Shown here: in pieces, positions 42,422 through 49,716 of the stretch
Position numbering within the stretch: position 1 is the stretch's first letter
How the letters are laid out: each line of letters opens with the position of its first letter
Source of the DNA: DASXAQ01 sp036406615
GTDB lineage: Bacteria; Actinomycetota; UBA4738
Length of the DNA: 52,571 nucleotides
Assembly (NCBI GenBank): GCA_036406615.1
Contig: DASXAQ010000091.1
Coordinates: 1 to 52,571 of the forward strand
Reading direction: 5' to 3'
Translations under genes and position numbers: made by a program
Notes under the pieces: model-generated
What the model was told of the DNA's origin: nothing
Database searches by the model: none
The model's input: only the letters and a program-made list of their open reading frames with translations

Positions 42422-43251
42422 GACGGCGCCGTCCGGTCGCCGGCCGTATCGCGAACAGCGGCGGCGCGCTCCACCGCCGCCGACACCCATGCCGACAGCC
42501 GCTCGGCCCCGGCGGCCGTCCCATCGCGCCGCGCTCGAACGAAGAACTCCGCGTTGCCCGCCGGGCCGAGCAGCGACGAGGGCGCCACGCCCTCGACCGC
42601 CAACCCCGACTGCCGGCACGCGTCCGCGACCGACCCGATCGCGCGCGCCCACGCGGCCGGGTCGCGAACCACGCCGCCGCCCCCCACGTCGTCGCGCCCA
42701 GCTTCGAACTGCGGCTTGACCAGCAGGACGAACTCGGCGCCGTCGCCGGCGCATCGCGCGAGCGCCGGGACGACCGTGCGGAGCGCGATGAACGACAGGT
42801 CCGCGGTGAGCACCTCCGGGGCATACGGCAACGTATCGGGCGTCAGGTCGCGCACGTTCGTCCGCTCCATGACGGTCACGCGTTCGTCCTCGCGCAGCCG
42901 CCAGTCCAGCTGTCCGTACCCGACGTCGACGGCGATCACGTGCGACGCGCCGCGAGCCAGCAGGCAGTCGGTGAACCCGCCGGTGGACGCGCCGGCGTCC
43001 AGGGCGCGCCGTCGGCTCGGGTCCACGCCGAACTCGTCAAGCGCCGACGCGAGCTTCTCGCCGCCGCGCGAGGCGAACGGGCGGGCAGCCGACAGCAGCG
43101 AGACGGGCTCGGCGGGAGCGACCATCGTGGCCGCCTTCACCGCGGTGCGCCCGGCGACCGAAACGCGTCCCGCCGCGATCGCGTCGGCGGCCTCGGACCG
43201 AGACGACGCCAGGCCACGGCGAACGAGCTCGACGTCGAGGCGCCGCCGCAA
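42418..43251 (-). CDS. tlyA: TlyA family rRNA (cytidine-2'-O)-methyltransferase
   Basis: A 277-residue enzyme with an N-terminal S4 domain (RRRLDVELVRRGLASSRSEAADAIAAGRVSV) and an FtsJ-like SAM domain (ALDAGASTGGFTDCLLARGA, VIAVDVGYGQLDWRLR, VLLVKPQFEAGR). TlyA methylates 16S C1409 and 23S C1920 in M. tuberculosis. The TTG at 43251 starts one base after the preceding stop codon and fits the S4 domain start; the longer frame upstream lies inside the neighbouring gene. Confidence 0.93.
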   Translation of the reverse strand: MRRRLDVELVRRGLASSRSEAADAIAAGRVSVAGRTAVKAATMVAPAEPVSLLSAARPFASRGGEKLASALDEFGVDPSRRRALDAGASTGGFTDCLLARGASHVIAVDVGYGQLDWRLREDERVTVMERTNVRDLTPDTLPYAPEVLTADLSFIALRTVVPALARCAGDGAEFVLLVKPQFEAGRDDVGGGGVVRDPAAWARAIGSVADACRQSGLAVEGVAPSSLLGPAGNAEFFVRARRDGTAAGAERLSAWVSAAVERAAAVRDTAGDRTAPS

Positions 43252-43252
43252 C

Positions 43253-43633
43253 CTAGCCGGCGTCGCCGCCCGCCGACCCCTTGCCCTTGGAGCCCGAGCC
43301 TGCCCCGGACTTCGACCCGGCGTGGTCGCCGTGTGACTTCGAGGCGCCGGTGCCGGCCGCATGTTCCAGGTGAGCCACCCGGGCTGCCAGGGCCTCGAGG
43401 TCCCTCTTGCTGGCCAGGCCGAGCTCCCGCACCTGGGAGGGGACGAGCTCCTTCACGGGACGGGCCACGCCCTGCCCCGCGTTCGTCGACCACTCCAGGA
43501 TGCCGGCCGCGACCACCATCAGCTGCTCCGCGAAGCCCTGCACGGCCGAGATGAGGGGCGCCGCCTGGTCGGGGGCCTGCTTGGACAGCGCGTCCAGGCT
43601 CGATTCCACTCGCTTGCGGATATCTTCGAGCAT
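43253..43633 (-). CDS. Phasin-like or PHA-synthase-regulator-like small helical protein
   Basis: A 126-residue protein. Residues 1-95 are helical with a heptad-like pattern (LEDIRKRVESSLDALSK, KRDLEALAARVAHLEHAA), resembling phasins and polyhydroxyalkanoate synthesis regulators. The tail after residue 98 is Gly/Ser/Lys-rich and disordered. A TATGCT box ends 7 nt before ATG 43633; ATG 43645 lies inside that box, so 43633 is preferred. Family membership is tentative. Confidence 0.55.
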   Translation of the reverse strand: MLEDIRKRVESSLDALSKQAPDQAAPLISAVQGFAEQLMVVAAGILEWSTNAGQGVARPVKELVPSQVRELGLASKRDLEALAARVAHLEHAAGTGASKSHGDHAGSKSGAGSGSKGKGSAGGDAG

Positions 43634-43640
43634 GTCGCGA

Positions 43641-43646
43641 AGCATA
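43641..43646 (-). promoter_or_regulatory. -10 box of phasin-like gene (TATGCT)
   Basis: TATGCT on the minus strand, 7 nt before ATG 43633. It would start a leaderless transcript that continues through tlyA, nadK and possibly recN, since those genes overlap or abut. Confidence 0.35.
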
Positions 43647-43745
43647 GCGCGAGGCCGGGCGGCCGTTTCGACCGGGTGCGCCGCGGAGCGCTCACGAGGC
43701 CGTGCCATAATCGCGCGCGGCCCGCGGGGATGGGGACGTGTCGAG

Positions 43746-44093
43746 GTGGCGACGAAACGCGAAGTCGAGACGAAGCTGCGAGAGCTGATCAGGCGGCTCG
43801 GGGAGACGCAGGAGGCGCAGGGGTCGCTGGCCGGCAGCCTGCCCGATCCCCGCATCATCGCCGTGCACGTCACCGACCTGGGCGCCGCGTACTGGTCGGA
43901 GATGGCCCAGGGCATCATGGGCACACTGCACCAGGGCGAGCCCGAACGCGCCGACATCGTGGTTCGAGCCTCCAGCGATCATCTCGTCGAGATCATCGAC
44001 GGCCGGCGGTCGATGGCGACCGCGGTCCTGACCGGCCAGGTGAAGGTCCAGGCGAGCCTGTCGGACCTCCTGCGGCTGCAGCGGCTGCGATGA
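43746..44093 (+). CDS. SCP2 sterol-binding domain protein
   Basis: A 115-residue protein with an SCP2-like lipid-binding fold: IAVHVTDLGAAYW, ADIVVRASSDHLVEIIDGRRSMATAVLTGQVKVQASLSDLLRL. Such domains bind acyl chains or sterols. GTG at 43746 is the first usable start; GGGGA lies 9 nt upstream and CATAAT (43706-43711) is a possible -10. Its stop overlaps the hydrolase start by 4 nt, so the two are co-translated. Confidence 0.75.
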   Translation: MATKREVETKLRELIRRLGETQEAQGSLAGSLPDPRIIAVHVTDLGAAYWSEMAQGIMGTLHQGEPERADIVVRASSDHLVEIIDGRRSMATAVLTGQVKVQASLSDLLRLQRLR

Positions 44094-45205
44094 ACGCCGG
44101 CCGGTTGCCGCGCCCCCGGGTTCCGAGGTTCGTCGCGGGACACCGGTTCCTGGCGGCGTCCAGCGTCGTCGTCGGCGCGACGGTCGCCGGCGGGATCGTC
44201 CGCCGCCTGGTCGGGGTTCCGGAGGGCGCCGAGGAGGCGGAGCCGAAGGACCTGCCCGACGGCGAGCGCCGCATCCTGCGTGGGCCGGCCGGCACCCGTG
44301 TGTACACGGAGCGGTTCCCCGGCCGGGAGGACGCACTCCTGTTCACCCACGGCTGGTGCCTGAACGAATCCGTCTGGCTGCACCAGAAGCGCCGGTTCGG
44401 CAGGGGCCCGCTGTCGGTGGTGACGTGGGACCTGCCCGGCCACGGCCGTTCGTCGCTGCCGCGGCGCGGCGACGTGTCGCTCGGGCTGCTGGTGGACGCG
44501 ATGGCCCGCGTCGTGGATCAGGCCGTCGACGAGAGGGGCCGGGTCGTGCTGGTCGGCCACAGCCTCGGCGGAGTGCTGACGCTTCGCTATCTGCTGGATC
44601 ACCCCGAGACGGCGCGCCGAAAGGTCCGCGGCATGGTGCTGCTGTCGACGCCCGTGATGCAGATCGCGCGCTCGCTCGCGGGAGGGTGGCCGGGCTCGGC
44701 GGCGGAGTCGTGGCTGCTCGGGACCGCGATGCATCTGGTGGTCGGCAGCCGCGGCATGGACCGGCTCATGGGGTGGGAGGCCGGGCGGCCGCGCAACGAC
44801 GCGATCTCGTACCACATCGTTCGGGCGGGTTTCGGCGACGACCCGTCGCCGGCGGACGTGCGCCTGGTGCGCGACGCGATCGCGAGCGTGCCGCGCCAGG
44901 TCCGCCTGCAGACGTTCCGGGCGATGTCCGACTTCGACGTCTCGCGGTCGCTCGCCGCCCTGGACGTCCCCGCGCTGGTGGGGTTCGGCACGAAGGACCG
45001 GCTCGTCAATCCCGCCGATACGCGGGCGCTCGCGCTCGGGCTGCCGAACGCGAAGGCGCTCGAGTTCACCGGCGCCGGCCACGCGGCGTTCCTGGAGCGA
45101 ACCCGAGACTTCGACGACTCGCTCGCCGCGTTCGCCCGGGCGCGGCTCCGTGCGCGCCGAAGGACGGCGGGGCCCGGCGGGGCGGGCGGGAAGGCGCACC
45201 GCTGA
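44090..45205 (+). CDS. Alpha/beta-fold hydrolase
   Basis: A 371-residue hydrolase with an N-terminal hydrophobic segment (about residues 15-37) that may anchor it to the membrane. LLFTHGWCLNESVW is the oxyanion region, LVGHSLGG holds the nucleophile Ser, GFGTKDRLVNP the Asp and TGAGHAAF the His. An epoxide-hydrolase-, esterase- or lipase-type activity is possible. Coupling to an SCP2 protein points to a lipid-like substrate; this is inference. Confidence 0.82.
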   Translation: MNAGRLPRPRVPRFVAGHRFLAASSVVVGATVAGGIVRRLVGVPEGAEEAEPKDLPDGERRILRGPAGTRVYTERFPGREDALLFTHGWCLNESVWLHQKRRFGRGPLSVVTWDLPGHGRSSLPRRGDVSLGLLVDAMARVVDQAVDERGRVVLVGHSLGGVLTLRYLLDHPETARRKVRGMVLLSTPVMQIARSLAGGWPGSAAESWLLGTAMHLVVGSRGMDRLMGWEAGRPRNDAISYHIVRAGFGDDPSPADVRLVRDAIASVPRQVRLQTFRAMSDFDVSRSLAALDVPALVGFGTKDRLVNPADTRALALGLPNAKALEFTGAGHAAFLERTRDFDDSLAAFARARLRARRRTAGPGGAGGKAHR

Positions 45206-45246
45206 GCGAGCGTCCGCAGCCGGCGAGGAGCGACTGAGAGCCCTCC

Positions 45247-46134
45247 GTGCTCCCCATCCGCGACGACAACCCCGCGAGCGGCATCGGCTACGTCACGATC
45301 GCGCTGATCGCCCTCAACGTGATCGCGTTCCTGTTCTGGGAGCCGACGTTCGCGTCCGGTCCGACCGCGAGCCTTCGCAGCACGACGTTCTTCCTGTGCC
45401 ACGCCGAGATCCCGTACGAGGTGCACCACCGGACGAACCTCGCCGACGGCGGCGCGGGCGCGCGGGCGGCGCTGTCGCAGGCGTTCGGTCAGGGCACGGG
45501 CGGCGACGTCCAGCGCTACCTGAAACAGGCGTGCCCGAACAAGAACTGGTTCTTCGCGATCTTCACCGCGATGTTCCTGCATGCCGGGTGGCTGCACATC
45601 GGCGGCAACATGCTGTTCCTGTGGGTGTTCGGGAACAACGTCGAGGACAAGATCGGGCGCATCCGGTACCTGCTCTTCTATCTGGCGGCCGGCGTCGTCG
45701 CGACGCTCGGCCAGCTGCTGACGGGCCCGAACTCCGCCGTGCCGAACCTCGGCGCGTCCGGCGCGATCGCCGGCGTGCTCGGCGCGTACCTGGTGATGTT
45801 CCCGCGGCGACGCGTCCTCACGTTGGTCTTCTTCTTCATCATCACGTGGATCTACCTGCCGGCCGTCGCGGTGCTCGGCATCTGGTTCGTCCTGCAGGCG
45901 TTCAGCGGCGTGGCGGCGCTGTCGCAGAACGTGCACACCGGCGGGGTGGCGTACTTCGCCCATATCGGGGGCTTCGCGTTCGGGGCGCTGCTGGCGCTCG
46001 CGTTCTTCCCGAAGGAAGGGTTCCGTCGCAGGCCGCCACCGGCGCGTCCGGACATGCCGCGCGGGTTCCGGTGGCGGCGCCGACCTCCCCCGCCCGCGTG
46101 GCCCGGCGAGGCGTCGGGCTGGCCGGCTTCGTAG
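45247..46134 (+). CDS. Rhomboid family intramembrane serine protease
   Basis: A 295-residue membrane protein with about six helices. The catalytic Ser is in NLGASGAIAGVLGAYLV and the His in AYFAHIGGFAFG; HIGGNMLFLWVFGNNVED is the conserved L1/helix-2 region. A large periplasmic insertion lies between helices 1 and 2 (residues 38-95) with two Cys. The tail is Pro/Arg-rich. It starts 41 nt after the hydrolase. Substrates are unknown. Confidence 0.92.
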   Translation: MLPIRDDNPASGIGYVTIALIALNVIAFLFWEPTFASGPTASLRSTTFFLCHAEIPYEVHHRTNLADGGAGARAALSQAFGQGTGGDVQRYLKQACPNKNWFFAIFTAMFLHAGWLHIGGNMLFLWVFGNNVEDKIGRIRYLLFYLAAGVVATLGQLLTGPNSAVPNLGASGAIAGVLGAYLVMFPRRRVLTLVFFFIITWIYLPAVAVLGIWFVLQAFSGVAALSQNVHTGGVAYFAHIGGFAFGALLALAFFPKEGFRRRPPPARPDMPRGFRWRRRPPPPAWPGEASGWPAS

Positions 46135-46182
46135 CTCGGCGCTCGAATCGCCTTCCGCCGCGAACGATCGTGCCGCTTCGCC

Positions 46183-47622
46183 TCAGCCGCCCGCGGCGAG
46201 CAGCATGGCGGTGGCGCCGGCGCACTCGCCGGCCTGATCGCTTCGCCGGACGCCGTCCGGCAGCGCGTCGCGGCCCACGGGTGCGAACCCGAGCGTCTCG
46301 AAGAAGCCGGCGGCATCCTCGGTGAACAGTCCGATGTCGCGAACGCCCGCTCGGCGTGCGGCCGCCACGGCGCTGGCGACCGCCAGCGTCCCCAGGCCCG
46401 AGCCGCGCCGTCCCTCGGCGACGGCCACGGACCGAAGGAGCCCGTCCGTGCCGAGATGCTGGAGGCTCGCCGTCGCCGCGAGGCCGCCGCCGTCGGGGTC
46501 ATCGCACACCATGGTGGACTCGACTCGCTCGTCGACACCGGCCAGGGGCAGCCCTGCGTCGGCCAGCACCGCGGCGATGTCCGGCACGTCGTCGGTCCGC
46601 GCGGGTCGAAAACGCCCCGGCACGCGCCCCGCGAGCACCGCGGCGATGTCCGGCCCGATATAGGTCGGGAGTTCCTGCGCTCCAAGCAGATCCGCGGGCC
46701 GCGTCACGCCGGTGAACACCAGCAGCGAGTCCCAGCCCGCCCCGTCCGCGCCGGCGATGTCGGTGTCCAGGCGATCCCCCACGATGAGCGGCGTGCCCCG
46801 CGTAGCGCGGGAACCGCCGGCGGCGCTGCTGCCGCCGGCGCGGTGGGTGCGGTGGGTGCGATGGGTGTCGTCGCCGGTGGCCGGCTCGCCCAAGCCGAGG
46901 TGGGCGCGGGCCGCATCGAACATCGGCCGCGCCGGCTTGCCGACGACGGTCGGCGTGGCGCCCGTGGCGGCGGTCACGGCCGAAAGGAGCGCCCCCGCGC
47001 CGGGCCACAACCCGTCTGGCCCGGGGTAGGAGGCGTCGGCGTTGGTGGCGATCAGCCGCGCGCCCCGCTGCACCAGGATCGCGGCCCGGCGCAATTTCGC
47101 GTAGTCGACGCCTCGGTCCCATCCGATCACCACGTAGTCCGTCGACTCGGGTTCGTCCTCGAGGCGCAATCCGGCCTGCTCCAGCGCCCGGCAGATCCCG
47201 GTCTCGCCGATGACGAAGACCGTCCGGCCCGCCGCGCCCTCGCGCGACAGGAGTTCGGCGGTCGCCTGGGCCGACGTCAGGACGTCCCGGGGGAGGGCCT
47301 CGATCCCCATCCCGGCGAGCCTCTCGGCGACGCGGTCGGGCGTGCGTGCCGAGTTGTTCGTCAGGAACAGAAATGGGATCCGTGCCTCGCGAAGCCGGGC
47401 GAGCGTGCCGGGTGCGGCGGGAACGGGATCGGAGCCGTGGTACACGACGCCGTCCAGGTCGAACGCGACGCCGCGATGCCGAGCTGCGGGGCTGCCGGCT
47501 GGCACCTCGGGAGCGTCGGCCGAGGCACCCGCCGCGACCTCGTGCGCGTTGGGCGCGGCGCCGAACGGGGGCTCGGGTTCGTCGGGCGAGGCGCGCGGCG
47601 CGCCGGGGTCCGCCGGGCTCAC
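46183..47622 (-). CDS. HAD-IIA sugar-phosphatase-like domain fused to GNAT acetyltransferase
   Basis: A 479-residue fusion. After about 48 poorly conserved residues, FDLDGVVYHG (motif I), FLFLTNNSA (II), VVGKPARPMFDAA (III) and VGDRLDTDIAGADGAGWDSLLV (IV) mark a NagD-like HAD phosphatase. The C-terminal part (from about residue 335) is a GNAT with EGRRGSGLGTLAVASAVAAARRAG and FFETLGFAPVGRDALP, close to ArsN2-type enzymes. A Thr-His-Arg repeat insert lies between motifs III and IV. The GTG at 47622 overlaps the TPR gene stop by 4 nt. Confidence 0.8.
   Translation of the reverse strand: MSPADPGAPRASPDEPEPPFGAAPNAHEVAAGASADAPEVPAGSPAARHRGVAFDLDGVVYHGSDPVPAAPGTLARLREARIPFLFLTNNSARTPDRVAERLAGMGIEALPRDVLTSAQATAELLSREGAAGRTVFVIGETGICRALEQAGLRLEDEPESTDYVVIGWDRGVDYAKLRRAAILVQRGARLIATNADASYPGPDGLWPGAGALLSAVTAATGATPTVVGKPARPMFDAARAHLGLGEPATGDDTHRTHRTHRAGGSSAAGGSRATRGTPLIVGDRLDTDIAGADGAGWDSLLVFTGVTRPADLLGAQELPTYIGPDIAAVLAGRVPGRFRPARTDDVPDIAAVLADAGLPLAGVDERVESTMVCDDPDGGGLAATASLQHLGTDGLLRSVAVAEGRRGSGLGTLAVASAVAAARRAGVRDIGLFTEDAAGFFETLGFAPVGRDALPDGVRRSDQAGECAGATAMLLAAGG
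46816..46867. repeat. Palindrome plus 9-bp tandem repeats within the HAD gene
   Basis: GCCGGCGGC and GCCGCCGGC (46816-46839) form a perfect 9-bp inverted repeat with 6 nt between, followed by three near-identical 9-bp units (46841-46867) that encode THRTHRTHR. The block makes an insert between phosphatase motifs III and IV and probably arose by slippage. Confidence 0.6.
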
Positions 47623-48002
47623 CCGCACAGGCGCTCGAGCGCGTCCTCGTACTCGGCCACGCCCGGACGCATCGCGATCGCGAGCTTCAGGTGGGCGATG
47701 GCCCGGGTCCGCTCCCCCGTTCGTTCGCACGAGAGCGCCAGGCCGAAGTGCGCGTAGTCGTTCACGGGGTCGATCTGGACGGCCTTGGCGAACTCCCGTC
47801 GCGCCGGCGCCGTGCGGCCGGACAGGTACAGGGCCCTGGCGAGGGCCTCGCGGATGGAGGCCTTCTCCGGCTCCAGCAGCTTCGCCCGGGCGAGCAGCAC
47901 GGCCGCTTGATGGGGATGACCGCGTTCCAGGAACGCGTGCGCCCTCATCAGCAGGTCATACGCCTGCGGCTGGCCGTCGTCGGGGGTGTCCACCACGCGC
48001 AT
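47619..48002 (-). CDS. TPR repeat protein
   Basis: A 127-residue protein made of about three tetratricopeptide repeats (AYDLLMRAHAFLERGHPHQAAVLLARAKLLEP, SIREALARALYLSGRTAPARREFAKAVQIDP, DYAHFGLALSCERTGERTRAIAHLKLAIAMRP). It is probably a cytoplasmic scaffold. The ATG at 48002 is only 24 nt from the divergent DUF1015 start, and its stop overlaps the HAD-GNAT start, suggesting joint function. The partner is unknown. Confidence 0.85.
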   Translation of the reverse strand: MRVVDTPDDGQPQAYDLLMRAHAFLERGHPHQAAVLLARAKLLEPEKASIREALARALYLSGRTAPARREFAKAVQIDPVNDYAHFGLALSCERTGERTRAIAHLKLAIAMRPGVAEYEDALERLCG

Positions 48003-48026
48003 TCGATTATCCCCTATAACAACAGC
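48003..48026. promoter_or_regulatory. 24-bp divergent promoter between TPR and DUF1015 genes
   Basis: On the plus strand TATAAC (48015-48020) ends 6 nt before the DUF1015 ATG, the leaderless distance. On the minus strand GATAAT (48006-48011) and TATAGG (48013-48018) precede the TPR ATG. Both -35 regions would lie inside the opposing coding sequences, so the two genes cannot easily be transcribed at the same time. Confidence 0.5.
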
Positions 48027-49208
48027 ATGCCCGAGGTCCGACCCTTTGCCGGCCTGGTCTACGACTCCGCGATCGCCGGCACGATCGCCCTGTTGACCGC
48101 GCCGCCGTACGACGCGATCTCGCCCGCGGATCACGAGCGCTACCTGCGCACGAGCCCTCACAACGTCGTGCGCCTGATCCTGGGCGACGATGCCGGCGCC
48201 CCGGCCAAGGACCGCTACCGGCGCGCCGGCGAGACCCTGCGGACGTGGAGAGCCCGCGGGGTCCTCCGGCAGCTCGACGCGCCTGCGCTGTATCCCTACG
48301 AGTTCACGTTCGTCCACGCGGGGCGCGAGCGGCGCGTCCGCGGGGTGATCGGCGAGGTGGGCCTGGAGGCACAGGGCACGGGCATCGTCCCGCACGAAGG
48401 AACGATGCCGGGCCCGATCGAGGACCGGCTCCATCTGCTTCGGCAGGTGCGCGCCAACCTCTCCCCCGTCTACGCGATGATCGACGGCCCCGCGCCGGAG
48501 CTCGCGGGATTGCTGGAGCCCGCGATGCGCGAGCCCGCCGCGGCCGACGTCACGGACGAGTCCGGAACGCGACACCGGTTGTGGGTCATGACCGACGGAA
48601 TCGACGCCGTCGCCCGCGCCTTCCACGAACGCACGATCATGATCGCGGACGGCCATCACCGGTTCGCCGTCGCGCTCGCGTACCGCGCGGAGATGTCGGC
48701 GCGGTTCGGCGCAGGCCCCTGGGACTCGATGATGATGCTGCTGGTGGACGCGGCCACCGAGCGGCCCCCGGTGTTGCCGCTGCACCGGGTCCAGATCGGG
48801 GGCGAGCCGCCGCCCGTCCAGGGGCATGCGGTGCGCGATCTGGGCGAGCTGCTCGCCGTGTTGGACGACGAGCGACTCACGGTCGGGGTCGTGACGGCAC
48901 ACGACGGCACCATCGTGCACCGCGCACGGACCCTTTCGGGACTGCCGCCCACGGTCAACGTGCTGCATGAGCAGGTGCTCGCCGACGTGTCCTCCGACGC
49001 GCTTCGCTTCCTCCCGGACGCGGTGCTCGCCGAGGACGCGGTCAGGACCGGAACGGCGACCGCCGCGTACCTGTTGCCATCCACGCGGGTGGAGGCCATC
49101 CGAGCCGTCCTGGCACGAGGCGGCCGGCTTCCGGAGAAGTCCACCTACTTCTGGCCCAAGCCGCGGACAGGCCTGGTGATCCGGCCCATCGACGGACCCT
49201 CCAACTAG
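48027..49208 (+). CDS. DUF1015 domain-containing protein
   Basis: A 393-residue protein covering the DUF1015 family. RPFAGLVYD, TAPPYDAISPADHERYL, YPYEFTFVHAGRERRVRGVIGEV, HEGTMPGPIEDRLHLL and IADGHHRFAVALAYRAEM are family blocks. The conserved DGHHRF histidines suggest an enzyme active site; the family is often called an HTH regulator or SerC-linked protein but has no proven function. The start is fixed by TATAAC 6 nt upstream. Confidence 0.88.
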   Translation: MPEVRPFAGLVYDSAIAGTIALLTAPPYDAISPADHERYLRTSPHNVVRLILGDDAGAPAKDRYRRAGETLRTWRARGVLRQLDAPALYPYEFTFVHAGRERRVRGVIGEVGLEAQGTGIVPHEGTMPGPIEDRLHLLRQVRANLSPVYAMIDGPAPELAGLLEPAMREPAAADVTDESGTRHRLWVMTDGIDAVARAFHERTIMIADGHHRFAVALAYRAEMSARFGAGPWDSMMMLLVDAATERPPVLPLHRVQIGGEPPPVQGHAVRDLGELLAVLDDERLTVGVVTAHDGTIVHRARTLSGLPPTVNVLHEQVLADVSSDALRFLPDAVLAEDAVRTGTATAAYLLPSTRVEAIRAVLARGGRLPEKSTYFWPKPRTGLVIRPIDGPSN

Positions 49209-49228
49209 GGTGCCTGTATTCGGTTTCG

Positions 49229-49552
49229 TCAACTCGCCATGTCGGCGCTCGGATCGTCCAGCCGCTTCACCTCCACGGCGATCACCTCGGTGACGGACCG
49301 CCCGCCTCCACCATCCCGGAAGAACCGCCGAACCAGGCGTCCACGGACCAGGACGGCATCGCCCTTGACCAGTCGGCCACACGCCTGGCGCGGAAGCCGG
49401 TCCCACGCCGTGATCGGCAGGGGGAGGACGCGTTTGCCGTCCTCCGGAACGAGCAGGCGGAAACGGGCCACGTGGTCCCCGGAGGGCATCGACCTGACCT
49501 CCGGGGCATCGCAGAGTCGTCCGGCCAGGACGACCACGTTGACGGCGACCAT
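49229..49552 (-). CDS. Single-stranded DNA-binding protein (OB-fold), short form
   Basis: A 107-residue OB-fold protein: VNVVVLAGRLCDAPEVRSMPSGDHVARFRLLV, WDRLPRQACGRLVKGDAVLVRGRLVRRFF and TEVIAVEVKRL are SSB-like. It lacks the acidic C-terminal DDDIPF tail that recruits partners, so it may be an accessory SSB or a PriB-like protein and not the main replicative SSB. GGGGGAG precedes the ATG at 49552. A palindrome lies upstream at 49564-49583. Confidence 0.75.
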   Translation of the reverse strand: MVAVNVVVLAGRLCDAPEVRSMPSGDHVARFRLLVPEDGKRVLPLPITAWDRLPRQACGRLVKGDAVLVRGRLVRRFFRDGGGGRSVTEVIAVEVKRLDDPSADMAS

Positions 49553-49563
49553 CGCTCCCCCTT

Positions 49564-49583
49564 CGAGGTGACGTTGTACCTCG
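49564..49583. promoter_or_regulatory. Palindromic site upstream of the SSB-like gene
   Basis: CGAGGT (49564-49569) and ACCTCG (49578-49583) form a perfect inverted repeat with an 8-nt spacer, 12 nt upstream of the ATG. A minus-strand TACAAC lies inside the right part. It could be an operator; it does not fit the GAAC-N4-GTTC LexA box. Confidence 0.35.
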
Positions 49584-49703
49584 CGGGTACGACATCGCCA
49601 TGCCGCGGTGACGTCCGGAACGCCCGCGCTTGGACGCGACAGAAGCGCGAGCCACGCGCGCGGCACACAACGCCAGGCCCACGGCGCGAGGCGCTCGCAC
49701 CAC

Positions 49704-49709
49704 TAGACT
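49704..49709 (+). promoter_or_regulatory. -10 box of probable leaderless MBL gene (TAGACT)
   Basis: TAGACT ends 7 nt before the GTG at 49717. No ribosome binding site lies between them. Confidence 0.4.
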
Positions 49710-49716
49710 CCGGGAC

